Notes: generated from the sequence alone by a model not told the origin. Shown: positions 51,441 to 61,092, counted from the first letter of the stretch. The stretch is 64,000 bases of DNA from Candidatus Dadabacteria bacterium (GCA_022822065.1 JAJECI010000011.1:1-64000); one strand, 5' to 3'. Made by a program: numbers and translations.

Positions 51441-53066
51441 CTAATTCACTTTCTGCCATCTTGGAGAAGAGGTGATTTCCTCGATACCTTTTACAATTTG
51501 TCGTGCTTCTCTAGCGGACACAGCAGTATGCTTGTGCACAACATCGTTACGAATTTTTAGCCATCGCAGTATCCGCTGGACTTCGGATTTTCTAAGCAAA
51601 TCTTCATCACTAGCCATAACAAGCCTTTGTCTGAAAGGTATAAATTTCCTGCCCCTACCCCTAATGGGTTGAGTTTGTAAGTCATCCCGGTTCCTTATAG
51701 TCGTTTCGAGGTGCGAGATTGCTGAAATAACTGCTGCTCTATACTCTTTTGCATGAAGTAAGCGGTGTGCTTCGACAAGCCTAGGTTTTAGTTCTTTTGC
51801 TGCCTCCTTAAACCACCCATCCAAGGCTGCGAGAAAGGTTTCAACTTCATCAGATTCTAAATCTGGTCGCTTAAGTATTTGAGCCTGCCGTATGTTTAAT
51901 GGAATAGTTGTGCCTTCTTCAAAGATTATACGAACTCTATCGGCCTTCTTGCGTGTGATAGCTATGCGAGTTTCAACCGATGCGAAATTGCTGGATGCAT
52001 CTATTAAGACTAAAAAAGCCTTACTAATTAAAGCTTCGATTTTCGCAACTAAATTGTCACCTGGAGAAATGACATCATCTCTCGTCACAGGAACAAACCC
52101 TGCTTCTCGAACCAGCGGAAATACTCGTTCACGATAAAATCGACGCACCGATGAAGGTAGTGTGAAATAACAAAGCCTAGTGGGGGAATCTTTTGGAAAC
52201 AAAAACTCTTGTAAGGATTCTTCTTCTATAACTTGATTCCCGACTGCAAAGCTTTCTTGCCAATAATCCCTCAGTTCTTCAAATACTTCAGAAAGGATTT
52301 TTCCATAGTTAGCTTTATTCTTGGATAGGTTAATTACCTCTACACCCCGGCGTTTAAACCGTGCTATGTCCGCAGTTCGTGCGCCAACACACAATGCGTA
52401 TGCGGGCCGCCTAACCTTTCCGAGTCGTTTACCAACAATCTTCCACAATTGGCGAAAGTCGGGGTCATCTAAACTGTATCCGATCAGCACTGCAGTTCGA
52501 GTGATAAACAGATTTGAAAGGTATGTTGCGATTACTGGATAGCGTTCAACAAATAGGTCGTAATCTTCTTCAGTGGCGACCAAACGGTCCGGATGATTTA
52601 GGTCTCCGTGTAATTTTAACAAAGCAGTGCTAGGGGTTCGATTTATGGATAATTGCTTTTGTTCAATGACAGGTGTGTAAGGTCTTGAAATATTCTCGTA
52701 TCCTTTCTCAAGAAGAAAATCAAAATTTGTGGTGCAAACAATATCAAATTGAACAGCGCAGAATGTGCGGTGTGTTTTGCCTAGTTGGGCTTTATTTATG
52801 AACAAAAGGTTGGATAGCTTTTCAATAAGTTTTGCGCGTCCGAACTTATGTTCATAAGCAGAAATACTATCAATAGGATTTTCATATTCATAGTCTTGCA
52901 TGTCTTCAGCAAGGAATTTGCCAAGCTCATTCCAAAGTGGCATGGTTTGCCCAGATGGAAGAACAGCGTTTCTCGACAATCCGGCACCAACAATGGGAAG
53001 CCATCGGTTTGCAACAAGATCATCAAGTAATGGCTTTGGAAAGTGTTTAAGGTGTTTTGCTGCCAT
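51441..53066 (-). CDS. SIR2-TIR-like-HEPN multidomain protein, probable phage defence effector
   Basis: A 541-residue protein with three parts. Residues 20-270 are a SIR2_2-type NADase domain: IVGAGLS at 25-31, TTNFD with N114, KLHGD with H153, and GYSLDD at 196-201. Residues about 296-395 have an alpha/beta TIR- or nucleoside-deoxyribosyltransferase-like pattern (VFPLVREAGF, then SKAFLVLIDASS, then E365). The C-terminal region (about 425-535) looks like HEPN, with RNDVVH (R506, H511) fitting Rx4-6H. SIR2 and TIR domains in known defences degrade NAD. Their union with HEPN is inference from motifs only. AT-rich, no clear ribosome-binding site before the ATG. Confidence 0.8.
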   Translation of the reverse strand: MAAKHLKHFPKPLLDDLVANRWLPIVGAGLSRNAVLPSGQTMPLWNELGKFLAEDMQDYEYENPIDSISAYEHKFGRAKLIEKLSNLLFINKAQLGKTHRTFCAVQFDIVCTTNFDFLLEKGYENISRPYTPVIEQKQLSINRTPSTALLKLHGDLNHPDRLVATEEDYDLFVERYPVIATYLSNLFITRTAVLIGYSLDDPDFRQLWKIVGKRLGKVRRPAYALCVGARTADIARFKRRGVEVINLSKNKANYGKILSEVFEELRDYWQESFAVGNQVIEEESLQEFLFPKDSPTRLCYFTLPSSVRRFYRERVFPLVREAGFVPVTRDDVISPGDNLVAKIEALISKAFLVLIDASSNFASVETRIAITRKKADRVRIIFEEGTTIPLNIRQAQILKRPDLESDEVETFLAALDGWFKEAAKELKPRLVEAHRLLHAKEYRAAVISAISHLETTIRNRDDLQTQPIRGRGRKFIPFRQRLVMASDEDLLRKSEVQRILRWLKIRNDVVHKHTAVSAREARQIVKGIEEITSSPRWQKVN

Positions 53067-53311
53067 ATTATGTTTTGCAGGGGTTGACTTATATATGGAT
53101 TGAGTCAGCGTACAGTTAAATCCTCAAATTATCAACTCTGATGAAGTTAGGCACTGCTGCTTTTGCCCCTTGCTTGAAATTTAAAATCTCCCATCCGATA
53201 TTCTCAAGAGTTTAGAACAAAACGAATTGTGTAAAATAGCGTAGAATTTCCTTTGAGGAAGATTGGATGAAATAATGCTTTAATTTTTTCGCAAATTTTA
53301 GTTTTCTTCAT

Positions 53312-53317
53312 TATATT
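53312..53317 (+). promoter_or_regulatory. -10 element of addB (leaderless type)
   Basis: TATATT ending 6 nt before the ATG at 53324; the gap has no Shine-Dalgarno sequence. A second candidate promoter (TAGAAT) lies further upstream near 53245. Confidence 0.4.
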
Positions 53318-53323
53318 TGCTAG

Positions 53324-56323
53324 ATGAGAGTAATTTATCACCCTAAAAAACTCACTTTCAAAGACCTTTTCAGAAAACACGGACTTAACCCAAGCGATGA
53401 AACAACCCTGTTTCTTCTTCCAGGGGTATCGGTTGTACAGGAAATAGAAGATTATTGCTCTGGCGAAGGGGTATGGGGAAAAAATCTGCTCACGTTCAAC
53501 GAACTGTCGGACTTCATAAACGAGGCATCCTCGAACCTGAAAAAGAAAAGGATATCAAGGATCCAGTCCTTATCCGTGACCAGAAAAGCGGCGGAATCGA
53601 TCTCGGAGAACCTTGAGGTTTTCAGGGAATTCTCGCAGAACCGGGATTTTCTCAACGCCGCGGCTTCCATTATTTCAAAACTTAAGCAAAGCAAGGTCTC
53701 CGCGAAGGAACTTGCCGGGTCCGCCAAGAGAATCAAGGCGCGCGGTCTTCGAGGGAAACTCTCGGACATAGGGCTTGTTTACGAAAGATACGAAGCTCTT
53801 GTGGCGAAAAGAGGCTTTCTTGACGACGCGGATTCCATCCGTGTCACCTCAGAAGAGCTTGACGGAGAAGGGCTTGCCCCGTTTTTCCCGTCCGCGAAAA
53901 GACTCGTGATCTTCGGTTTCTCCGATCTTACCCCCTGCGAACTTGACGTGATAAAGAGCCTTTCCTCCACGGTCTCCGAAACCTTCTTTTTCCTGGGCGA
54001 TTTCGGCGACCTGAATGAATACAGGAACTGCTTTCTGGGCAGGCTCAGCGAAGCTTCCATGGATTATGAAGAAGATTTCACAATGACAGGTGAAGTCCTG
54101 GAAGGCAAGACAGAGAGGGAATTCAGCGAGTTTCGCGACTCTCACGACGAGATTGAATATGTCTCAAGGACGATCAAGAAGCTTGTTGTGGATGAGGGGC
54201 GGAAAGCCTCTGATTTTAAGGTTCTTGTGAGGTCGGCGCAGAAACGCGATCGCTCCATAGTTCGTATATTCGAGAAAAACGGGGTTGCCGTCGACCTCAG
54301 GAACTCCGGAACCTTGGCCGGGAGCGTGTACGGACGCCTTGCGGGCGATATACTTCGCCTGAAGTCGGGCAATTTTCACAGAAACGACCTGATCGCGCTT
54401 CTCTCAAACCCTCTTTTTGTTCTCTACCTGGGAGAATCTCAACTCTCGCGGCGCTGCATCAACCTCGTAAAGGGGGTTTCTTCTGCAGATAAAAACTACA
54501 GGACAGTAAGCGGCATCTCCGGCTGGAAGAGGATTCTGGAACATATAGCGGAGCAAGACGCCCAGTTGTCCGCAGTTGCCCGTGATATAGTCCTGGCGCT
54601 TGATTCTGTATCGTCAAAGTTCGGCAAAAGAAGTTTTGCCGCGATGACTTCTGATCTAAGAAGGATCTTTTCAGAACTCGGGGTTTCTGAGAACTCTGCA
54701 CTGCTTATAGAGGGAAACAAGACCACTAGGGAGTGTTTTGATGAGTTCTTCTCTTTTCTGAGGGAGCTTTCCTTTTCTTACGGGGAGTTTGATTTCCGGG
54801 TTTCAGACCCCGGAGAGTATCTTTTTCTCCTGGATGAGTTTATGGGGGAGAGGGCAATTCCCTACAAAACCCCCTGCGGGGCCGATTCGCAGAGGGTAAG
54901 CGTTATTGATTTCTCGGCAGCGCGCGGCATAAACCCTGGGTTTCTTTTCCTGATAGGCCTTTCGGACACTTCTTTTCCCTCTGCTATTCCCCTAGACCCC
55001 GTTCTAAAGCCCAGAGAGAAGGCGGAAATAAACCGGGCACTTAAAAAAAGGGTGTTTGACGAGGAGGGTTTTCATTACGAGAAGGAAAAGCATCTTTTCT
55101 CCACCCTGAGCGCTTCGGCTTCCGAGAAGGTGTTTTTCTCCCGCTTCCGCTACGATCAGAGATCAAGGGAGGTAAACCCATCCGATTTTCTTGAGGAAAT
55201 GGGAGTTTCTCCCTCGCCGCTCAGCTCTGGGATCTTTTTGGAGTCGGGGGAGATGTTTTCAAGGGAAGATGCTCTATTTCACTGCTTTTTACCCTCGGGA
55301 GCGGGCAATGGCGACCCGAAGATCGTTGAAGTCTTAAGCCAACATTACGGTTCGGATATCGTCGGTCATATCTCCGGGGGTATTTCCGCTGAGAGAAAAA
55401 GACTTGAGCTTGAGGGGGATTATACGGATTTTGAAGGGGTCCTTCTAAACGCTCCATCCCCTCCGGATACCCTCTCACCCACAAAGCTTGAAACCTACGG
55501 GACATGCCCATTCAAGTACTTTTCACAGGAAATACTGGAGCTGGGCATGGTCAAAGACCCTGAAGAACAAAGGGCGTCACAGCTTGATCTCGGTTCACTT
55601 GCCCATGACATCCTGAAAGAACTTATGGAAACCGTTTTCGCAGAAGGTTCCGATACGCCACAGTTAAGCCGTGTCTTCGATGTCTACGGCAAACTCAGGG
55701 GGAAGTACGAAACGAGGCCCGGCTTTTTCACCCACCTCCCAAAAAGCGTGGCTGAGATGGAGAAAAGAAGGTTCTTTGACTTTGTTTTGCCGAGTTTCAT
55801 CTCCGATGAGATCCAAAGGATCGGAAAAGATGAATTTACTCCCCGGTTTTTTGAAAAGAAAGTGAAGTTTCGTATCGCAAATGCCGAAGTCAGCGGGAAA
55901 ATAGACAGGGTTGATGTCAACGGAGACAGTGAGGAAAACGCCGCGGTTATCGATTACAAGATCGGGGGCTTAAGTGACAGGAAATATTTTGATTTTAAAA
56001 ATCTGCAGCTTCCCCTTTATCTGAAGGCGCTGCTTGATGAGGGGACTGTTCCCTCCCGGGGTTCTTATCTCTCAATCGGAAGACCAGGAGACAGCGTTTT
56101 GTCTAAGGATCTTTCTCTGGATGAAGCGGTCTCGCTTGCGGAGTACTACGTGGAGAACATAAAGAAAGGGTTTTTCCCTCCCTACGTGGGGAAAAAGGAA
56201 GAAAATCAGGAGACCCATTCCCTCAAGATGTCAAAGAATCGCCCCTGTTCCTACTGCGATTATGTGGATCTTTGCAGGGTGAAGGACGGCGCGGTAAGAA
56301 AAACCGGGCATTCGCAAGGATAA
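53324..56323 (+). CDS. addB: AddB-type helicase-nuclease subunit with 4Fe-4S cysteines
   Basis: A 999-residue subunit of an AddAB-type (RecBCD-like) complex that processes double-strand breaks. The C-terminal PD-(D/E)XK nuclease has GKIDRVD then AVIDYKIGG. The nuclease is bracketed by the iron-sulfur cysteines: one in TCPFKYF (near residue 728) and three in CSYCDYVDLC (975-984). The N-terminus lacks a clear Walker A (LFLLPGVS), as in AddB proteins where only AddA is the motor. Its stop is 3 nt before addA. The ATG stands in a leaderless-type context. It flanks the AT-rich defence insert but has normal composition. Confidence 0.92.
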   Translation: MRVIYHPKKLTFKDLFRKHGLNPSDETTLFLLPGVSVVQEIEDYCSGEGVWGKNLLTFNELSDFINEASSNLKKKRISRIQSLSVTRKAAESISENLEVFREFSQNRDFLNAAASIISKLKQSKVSAKELAGSAKRIKARGLRGKLSDIGLVYERYEALVAKRGFLDDADSIRVTSEELDGEGLAPFFPSAKRLVIFGFSDLTPCELDVIKSLSSTVSETFFFLGDFGDLNEYRNCFLGRLSEASMDYEEDFTMTGEVLEGKTEREFSEFRDSHDEIEYVSRTIKKLVVDEGRKASDFKVLVRSAQKRDRSIVRIFEKNGVAVDLRNSGTLAGSVYGRLAGDILRLKSGNFHRNDLIALLSNPLFVLYLGESQLSRRCINLVKGVSSADKNYRTVSGISGWKRILEHIAEQDAQLSAVARDIVLALDSVSSKFGKRSFAAMTSDLRRIFSELGVSENSALLIEGNKTTRECFDEFFSFLRELSFSYGEFDFRVSDPGEYLFLLDEFMGERAIPYKTPCGADSQRVSVIDFSAARGINPGFLFLIGLSDTSFPSAIPLDPVLKPREKAEINRALKKRVFDEEGFHYEKEKHLFSTLSASASEKVFFSRFRYDQRSREVNPSDFLEEMGVSPSPLSSGIFLESGEMFSREDALFHCFLPSGAGNGDPKIVEVLSQHYGSDIVGHISGGISAERKRLELEGDYTDFEGVLLNAPSPPDTLSPTKLETYGTCPFKYFSQEILELGMVKDPEEQRASQLDLGSLAHDILKELMETVFAEGSDTPQLSRVFDVYGKLRGKYETRPGFFTHLPKSVAEMEKRRFFDFVLPSFISDEIQRIGKDEFTPRFFEKKVKFRIANAEVSGKIDRVDVNGDSEENAAVIDYKIGGLSDRKYFDFKNLQLPLYLKALLDEGTVPSRGSYLSIGRPGDSVLSKDLSLDEAVSLAEYYVENIKKGFFPPYVGKKEENQETHSLKMSKNRPCSYCDYVDLCRVKDGAVRKTGHSQG

Positions 56324-56326
56324 GTC

Positions 56327-59300
56327 ATGGAGAGAATTTCCAAGTTTCTAGAACTTAACGATGAGCAATCCCGGATACTTCGCCCGGCGGGAAGGGTGGC
56401 GGTCAGGGCGGGGGCTGGATCGGGAAAGACAAGGGCGATAATAGCCAGGTATCTCGGTATTCTGGAAGCCGGCGAAGCCGATATTCCTCAGATAGTGGCC
56501 GTTACTTTTACGGAGAACGCCGCTGCTGAACTCAAGTCGAGAATAAGCGCGGAAATCTCAAAGTATATCGATACTCACGGCTACGGGGGGAATATTTCCG
56601 AGGGGTGGCGCAGGAGATTCTTTTCCGCTCCCATAGGCACTATACACAGCTTCTGCTCAGGGATACTAAGGGAAAACGTCTTTGATTCAGGACTTCCTTT
56701 GGACTTCTCCGTAATTGAAGGCTCCGAGAAAGACGCTTTTTACGAACAGAATATCGGCAAGTTCCTTCTCATGGGAATCGAGGGTGGCGATCCCAGGCTG
56801 CAGAGACTTCTAGAGATGGAATCTTATGATTACGCTCAGATCCTGAAGATCATAGCCATGATACTGAAGGAAGCTGTGAGGCTTCACCTGGTTCCTCCTT
56901 TCCGCTATTGCGGGGAAAACGTCAATCTTGAGAAGCCCGGTCCAAAGAGGCTTGAATCCATGGATGAAAGGCTTCACATGAGGATTGAGGACTATATTTC
57001 CGTTCTTTCGTCCCAATCCAAAAAGAGAAAACAGGCTCTTCAGGATCTCAGCGGAAAAATAGACATGACTCTGGGCATTGACCGAAACATCCGCCACCTC
57101 AAAGCCGTCTATGAGCAGGCAAAAAGCGAAATGACAAAGTCTGAAGTTGAGCGCTCAAGGCTCGCGCTTCTTGATACGGTCTTTTCAGTAATGGGATATT
57201 ACGACTCGGAAATCAACTCTATCTATCTTGATCTGTCGGGCGACGCGTACCGTTTTCTAAGGCAGGCAAAAATCTCCGAGGAAAAAATAGAGTATGAAGA
57301 CATGATACGTCTCACGATTGAATCGCTAAAAGAAAATCCTGAAATATTAGGCTATTACAGGAGTTTTCTAAAGTTCATTATAGTTGACGAATTCCAGGAC
57401 ACGGACTCCCTTCAGCTTGAGTTGATGAAACTTCTTACAGACGGCGACTCCGGCGGCAGTCTTATCGTGGTCGGTGACGTAAACCAGTCCGTTTACGGTT
57501 TCAGGGGCGCTGAGCCCGAGATGTTCGGGAGAATACTTGGGGACGAGGATTTCGGGAAGATATCCTTTGCGGCGAATTACCGCTCCCGCGACAGGCTCAT
57601 AGAGTTTTTCAATCTTTTTTTCGCCGGAACTTTCCCCGAAGGATATTATGAAAAAATGACGGTTCCTGTTCCCCAACCCGATCCCAGCATTCCGGTTGAA
57701 ATAATCGCGTGCGAAGGTGCAAAAGCCGATGAGTCTATTGAAGGGGAAGCCCGTGCCGTGGCATCGAGGATAAAAGAGATACAGAAGGAGTCTTCGGGAG
57801 AGATTGCTCTTCTGTTCAGAAGGTCTTCAAACGTCTCCGTCTACGAGAAGGCGCTTGCGCGGGAGGGAATCAGGTTCCAGTCCCGCATGGGGCGCGGTTT
57901 CTACGATCTTCCCGAGGTAAGAGACGTTATTTCCATGCTCAGATACTTTCTCAATCCGCAGGATAAACTGGCGCAGGCGTCCATGCTCAGATCTCCTTAT
58001 TTCGGGGCTTCCGATGATGAGCTTTTCTCCCATTTTTGCGGGGAGGGGAAGCAAAACGGTTCCAAGGTTGGGGAATACCTCCGTTTTCTTGATGAAAAAA
58101 GAGGGGAGTACATTGACGGAGATACTTTCAGGACAGTCGATTTCGCTGTAAACGGGCTTGGCTATTCCGCAGCGGTTCGGGCGCTTCCAGACGGCGGGGC
58201 CAAATATCTCAATCTTAAAAAGGTTCTTCTGATGACGGAAAATCTGGTTTCCCACAAGGGATACGGGCTTTCCCAGGTGGTTGAACACTTTGATTCCATG
58301 CGCCGAACTTATGAAGAAGAGCAGGTGTTTGAGGAAACAAGGGACGACAGGGTAGTGAAACTCATGACGGTTCACGGGGCAAAGGGGCTTGAATTCCATA
58401 CCGTCTTTCTCTGCAACACTAACTACCGAAGGGTAACGTCGTCTGAGAGGGTTATGGCGGATATCGAAAAAGGTTTCGTAGTGAGATATCCTGCTTCCTC
58501 TTCGGATGACTGGGAGGAGCTTAAATCCCGCGTCGAGAGAAGAGAAGCCTGGGAAGAGAGAAGGGCGCTCTACGTGGCAATGACCCGCGCAGAGAAAAAA
58601 CTTTTCATATGTCTAAGCGGCCGCCGCATGGCCAGAGAAGAGCGGATACAGGTGGAAGCTGGCAGCTTCGCCGAACTTATTGATTCAAAACTCTCCCTTT
58701 CTTCCAGATGCCTTGAATCGCCGCAAGGATTTACCGACGACACCTGGGGAATTTCTTTCTCGGGACTCTATGACGGGAAAACTTTGGAGGAACCTGACAA
58801 TGTCTCGGACACTTCTTCTTTGAAAAGGGAAATTCCCTTGGATTTTAAGTACATGGAACCCATCTACTCCAAGGAAGATAGGCCTCAGCGTGCGGAGACC
58901 TCTCCGCTTCCCGACCTGTTTTCTCCGACTGACCGCCTAAAAGATCCGGAGAGAGCGGGAAGCATAATGCACAGGTTCCTTGAGACCTGGGATTTCAGGG
59001 AGGAAACAGTCGAGAAGGAGATTGAATTCGTCCTGGGGGAATTCCTTGTCTCGAGCCTGAACATGAAAGAACTGCTGCTGGAACTTTCCTCGAATTTTCT
59101 TTCTTCCGAGCTTCTTCCCTTTATTCGCGCGGCTCGGGGAGTAAGAAGGGAACTTAAATTCGTCTTTGACCCCGGGGAGGGCGCTCCGAAGAGAGGCAGG
59201 ATAGACCTTCTTACAGAAGAGGACGGGGGAATGCGTCTTTTTGACTACAAGTATAGAGAATCGATGAATGACGACGCCCACAAGACTTACGAGGAGCAGA

Positions 59301-59398
59301 TGGACGGTTACTGCGAAGCCGTACGTTCAAAGTTCGAAAAACCGCTGCTATCTCGCCACATAGTCCTTATACCCCAAGTGGAGCTTGTCTCCATATAA
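56327..59398 (+). CDS. addA: AddA-type UvrD/RecB-like helicase-nuclease
   Basis: A 1,023-residue superfamily 1 helicase with a C-terminal nuclease. Walker A is GAGSGKT (about residues 28-34). Other motifs are VTFTENAAAEL (Ia), VDEFQDTDSLQ (II), GDVNQSVYGFRGA (III), NYRSRDRLIEFFN (IV), MTVHGAKGLEFHTV (V) and LYVAMTRAEKKLF (VI). The nuclease region has GSIMHRFLE and RGRIDLLTEEDG...LFDYKYR (about 955-977). Translated 3 nt after addB, it forms the motor of the complex. Motif phage Chi recognition cannot be judged from sequence. Confidence 0.96.
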   Translation: MERISKFLELNDEQSRILRPAGRVAVRAGAGSGKTRAIIARYLGILEAGEADIPQIVAVTFTENAAAELKSRISAEISKYIDTHGYGGNISEGWRRRFFSAPIGTIHSFCSGILRENVFDSGLPLDFSVIEGSEKDAFYEQNIGKFLLMGIEGGDPRLQRLLEMESYDYAQILKIIAMILKEAVRLHLVPPFRYCGENVNLEKPGPKRLESMDERLHMRIEDYISVLSSQSKKRKQALQDLSGKIDMTLGIDRNIRHLKAVYEQAKSEMTKSEVERSRLALLDTVFSVMGYYDSEINSIYLDLSGDAYRFLRQAKISEEKIEYEDMIRLTIESLKENPEILGYYRSFLKFIIVDEFQDTDSLQLELMKLLTDGDSGGSLIVVGDVNQSVYGFRGAEPEMFGRILGDEDFGKISFAANYRSRDRLIEFFNLFFAGTFPEGYYEKMTVPVPQPDPSIPVEIIACEGAKADESIEGEARAVASRIKEIQKESSGEIALLFRRSSNVSVYEKALAREGIRFQSRMGRGFYDLPEVRDVISMLRYFLNPQDKLAQASMLRSPYFGASDDELFSHFCGEGKQNGSKVGEYLRFLDEKRGEYIDGDTFRTVDFAVNGLGYSAAVRALPDGGAKYLNLKKVLLMTENLVSHKGYGLSQVVEHFDSMRRTYEEEQVFEETRDDRVVKLMTVHGAKGLEFHTVFLCNTNYRRVTSSERVMADIEKGFVVRYPASSSDDWEELKSRVERREAWEERRALYVAMTRAEKKLFICLSGRRMAREERIQVEAGSFAELIDSKLSLSSRCLESPQGFTDDTWGISFSGLYDGKTLEEPDNVSDTSSLKREIPLDFKYMEPIYSKEDRPQRAETSPLPDLFSPTDRLKDPERAGSIMHRFLETWDFREETVEKEIEFVLGEFLVSSLNMKELLLELSSNFLSSELLPFIRAARGVRRELKFVFDPGEGAPKRGRIDLLTEEDGGMRLFDYKYRESMNDDAHKTYEEQMDGYCEAVRSKFEKPLLSRHIVLIPQVELVSI

Positions 59399-59404
59399 AA
59401 TCCC

Positions 59405-60097
59405 ATGAAAAAAACGGTCGTAATCATCCCGGCGCTGAACGAAGAGCGCTCCATAGGGCGGGTAATCGGGGATATTCCCCGGGACCTGGTGACGGAGATA
59501 GTAGTTGTTAACAACGGCTCGACCGACTCCACCGCGCAGGTTGCCTCGGACTCTGGAGCTACGGTTGTGGAGGAAGAGAGGAGGGGTTACGGACAGGCAT
59601 GCCTTACGGGGATAAGTTACATTAAGAACTCTTCATATCTACCTGATATCATAGTATTTCTAGATGGGGATTATTCTGATTATCCCCAGGAAATGAAAGA
59701 CCTTATCTCCCCGATAACCGAGGAGGGATACGATCTCGTCATAGGGTCAAGAACCATCGGCGAAAGACAGAGGAGGGCGCTTCTGCCCCAGGCCCTTGTG
59801 GGTAACTACATAGCTACCAGGCTCATAAAACTGCTCTACCGCGCGGACTTCACAGATCTCGGTCCTTTCAGGGCCATAAGGTACGACAAGCTCCTTTCCC
59901 TCGGCATGAGGGACAGGACTTTCGGGTGGACGGTCGAGATGCAGGTAAAGGCCGCGAAGAAAGGGTTTCGCTGCACCGAGGTTCCCGTGAGTTACAGAAA
60001 GAGAATAGGAACTTCAAAAATAACCGGAACGATTTCGGGAAGCGTCATGGCCGGGGTGAAGATCACCTGGATGATATTCAGGCAGCTTTTCTCGTAG
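59405..60097 (+). CDS. Family 2 glycosyltransferase (DPM1-like)
   Basis: A 230-residue GT-A fold transferase without TM helices. PALNEERSIG lies near residue 9. VVVNNGSTDST, the metal DxD region as FLDGDYSD and the later segment GPFRAIRYDKLLSL are typical of polyprenyl-phosphate sugar transferases of the dolichol-phosphate mannose synthase group. The product and acceptor are unknown, and no other cell-envelope glycan gene is close. The ATG is 6 nt after the addA stop, so it may be co-transcribed with addBA. Confidence 0.9.
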   Translation: MKKTVVIIPALNEERSIGRVIGDIPRDLVTEIVVVNNGSTDSTAQVASDSGATVVEEERRGYGQACLTGISYIKNSSYLPDIIVFLDGDYSDYPQEMKDLISPITEEGYDLVIGSRTIGERQRRALLPQALVGNYIATRLIKLLYRADFTDLGPFRAIRYDKLLSLGMRDRTFGWTVEMQVKAAKKGFRCTEVPVSYRKRIGTSKITGTISGSVMAGVKITWMIFRQLFS

Positions 60098-60111
60098 GGT
60101 TCTTGCCGGCG

Positions 60112-60185
60112 CGTCCCCGGCAGGATTCGAACCTGCGGCCTCAGGATTAGGAATCCTGCGCTCTATCCAACTGAGCTACGGGGAC
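60112..60185 (-). tRNA. tRNA-Arg (CCT anticodon)
   Basis: A 74-nt minus-strand cloverleaf. The acceptor GTCCCCG pairs with CGGGGAC, the anticodon loop is TTCCTAA (anticodon CCT, reading AGG) and the T-loop is GGTTCGAATCC. No CCA is encoded at the 3' end. It lies between the glycosyltransferase and the cyclotransferase gene. Confidence 0.96.
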
Positions 60186-60224
60186 ACAGAAGGGAAAATG
60201 AGTCTACCCGCTTAGGTTTCCGCT

Positions 60225-61040
60225 TCAAGGGGATGCGGGGCTGAGTTTTATCTCGAAAACCTCGGACCAAAGTTTTCCGGTGATAAAGAAGGTGTCGGAA
60301 GCAGGTTTCCAGGCGATTCCGTTCAGCACTTCCGCTTTTTCGGGAAGGCTCAGTCTTTTTCTCAGTTCCCCGAGGCTTATACGTCTCTCCACCACGCCGC
60401 TCTCCGGGTTTACGACCACGATATCGTCTGAGAGCCATATGTTGCAGTAGATTTTCCCCCCTGCGTATTCGAGTTCGTTAAGCGTCGTGACCGGAGACCC
60501 GTCCTCTTTTACGCTTATGACTTTTGTTACCTCGAAGCTCTCCGGGGAGAGAAAGTACAGTTTTTCGGTTCCGTCGCTCATTATGAGGTTTGCTCCGTCA
60601 TCGGTAAGCCCCCAGCCTTCCGTGGAATAGGCAAACGATCCCTTGTGCTCCAGAGTCTGCTTGTCGTATATGAAACCCTGTCCTAACCTCCAGGTGAGCT
60701 GGTATATGCTCTCGCCTATTATGGTAATACCTTCGCCGAAAAACCTCTCGGGAAGAGTTGTCTTGGCAAGTACTTCTCCCGTGGCCGGGTTGGTTCTTCT
60801 GAGAGATGACTTTCCGTAAAGCCCCGTGCTTTCATAGAGGAAACCGTCTCTGTAGACGAACCCCTGGGTGAAGGCGGTCGGGTCGTGCGGAAAAGAGTTA
60901 ACTACCTTGAAAGCGGTCCGGTCGGGGGGATTCTCCTTGTTTTCCGTCGTGGAACACGCGGAGAGGATAAGGAGAAGGAAACAGATAGAGCCTGCCATGC
61001 GTAGAAGGGGTTTTATCTTTTTATGATGCTGCTTCCGCAT
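60225..61040 (-). CDS. Glutaminyl-peptide cyclotransferase-like lipoprotein
   Basis: A bacterial/plant-type glutamine cyclotransferase (Glu_cyclase_2), a beta-propeller that converts N-terminal Gln to pyroglutamate. The lipoprotein signal is MRKQHHKK, then SICFLLLILSAC with lipobox Cys near residue 26. Family segments are FPHDPTAFTQGF, FLYESTGLYGKSSLR, FGEGIT and the C-terminal LNGIAWKPASDTFFITGK. The ATG at 61040 is chosen because the frame open upstream is not signal-like. TAGAAT lies 7 nt before it and there is no ribosome-binding site. Gene divergent from mntR. Confidence 0.9.
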   Translation of the reverse strand: MRKQHHKKIKPLLRMAGSICFLLLILSACSTTENKENPPDRTAFKVVNSFPHDPTAFTQGFVYRDGFLYESTGLYGKSSLRRTNPATGEVLAKTTLPERFFGEGITIIGESIYQLTWRLGQGFIYDKQTLEHKGSFAYSTEGWGLTDDGANLIMSDGTEKLYFLSPESFEVTKVISVKEDGSPVTTLNELEYAGGKIYCNIWLSDDIVVVNPESGVVERRISLGELRKRLSLPEKAEVLNGIAWKPASDTFFITGKLWSEVFEIKLSPASP

Positions 61041-61047
61041 GGGGCTT

Positions 61048-61053
61048 ATTCTA
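61048..61053 (-). promoter_or_regulatory. -10 element of the cyclotransferase gene (leaderless type)
   Basis: On the minus strand TAGAAT lies 7 nt before the ATG at 61040, preceded by an AAGGC/GCCTT inverted repeat that could be an operator. Confidence 0.45.
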
Positions 61054-61092
61054 AGGCATAAACGCCTTTTTTTGAAACTCCGCAATTTCCCC

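Noticed and set aside
50406-53323. Flanking direct repeats or integrase marking the AT-rich insert as a mobile island
   Set aside because: I could not find convincing repeats, a tRNA boundary or recombinase; transfer is inferred from composition and gene type only.
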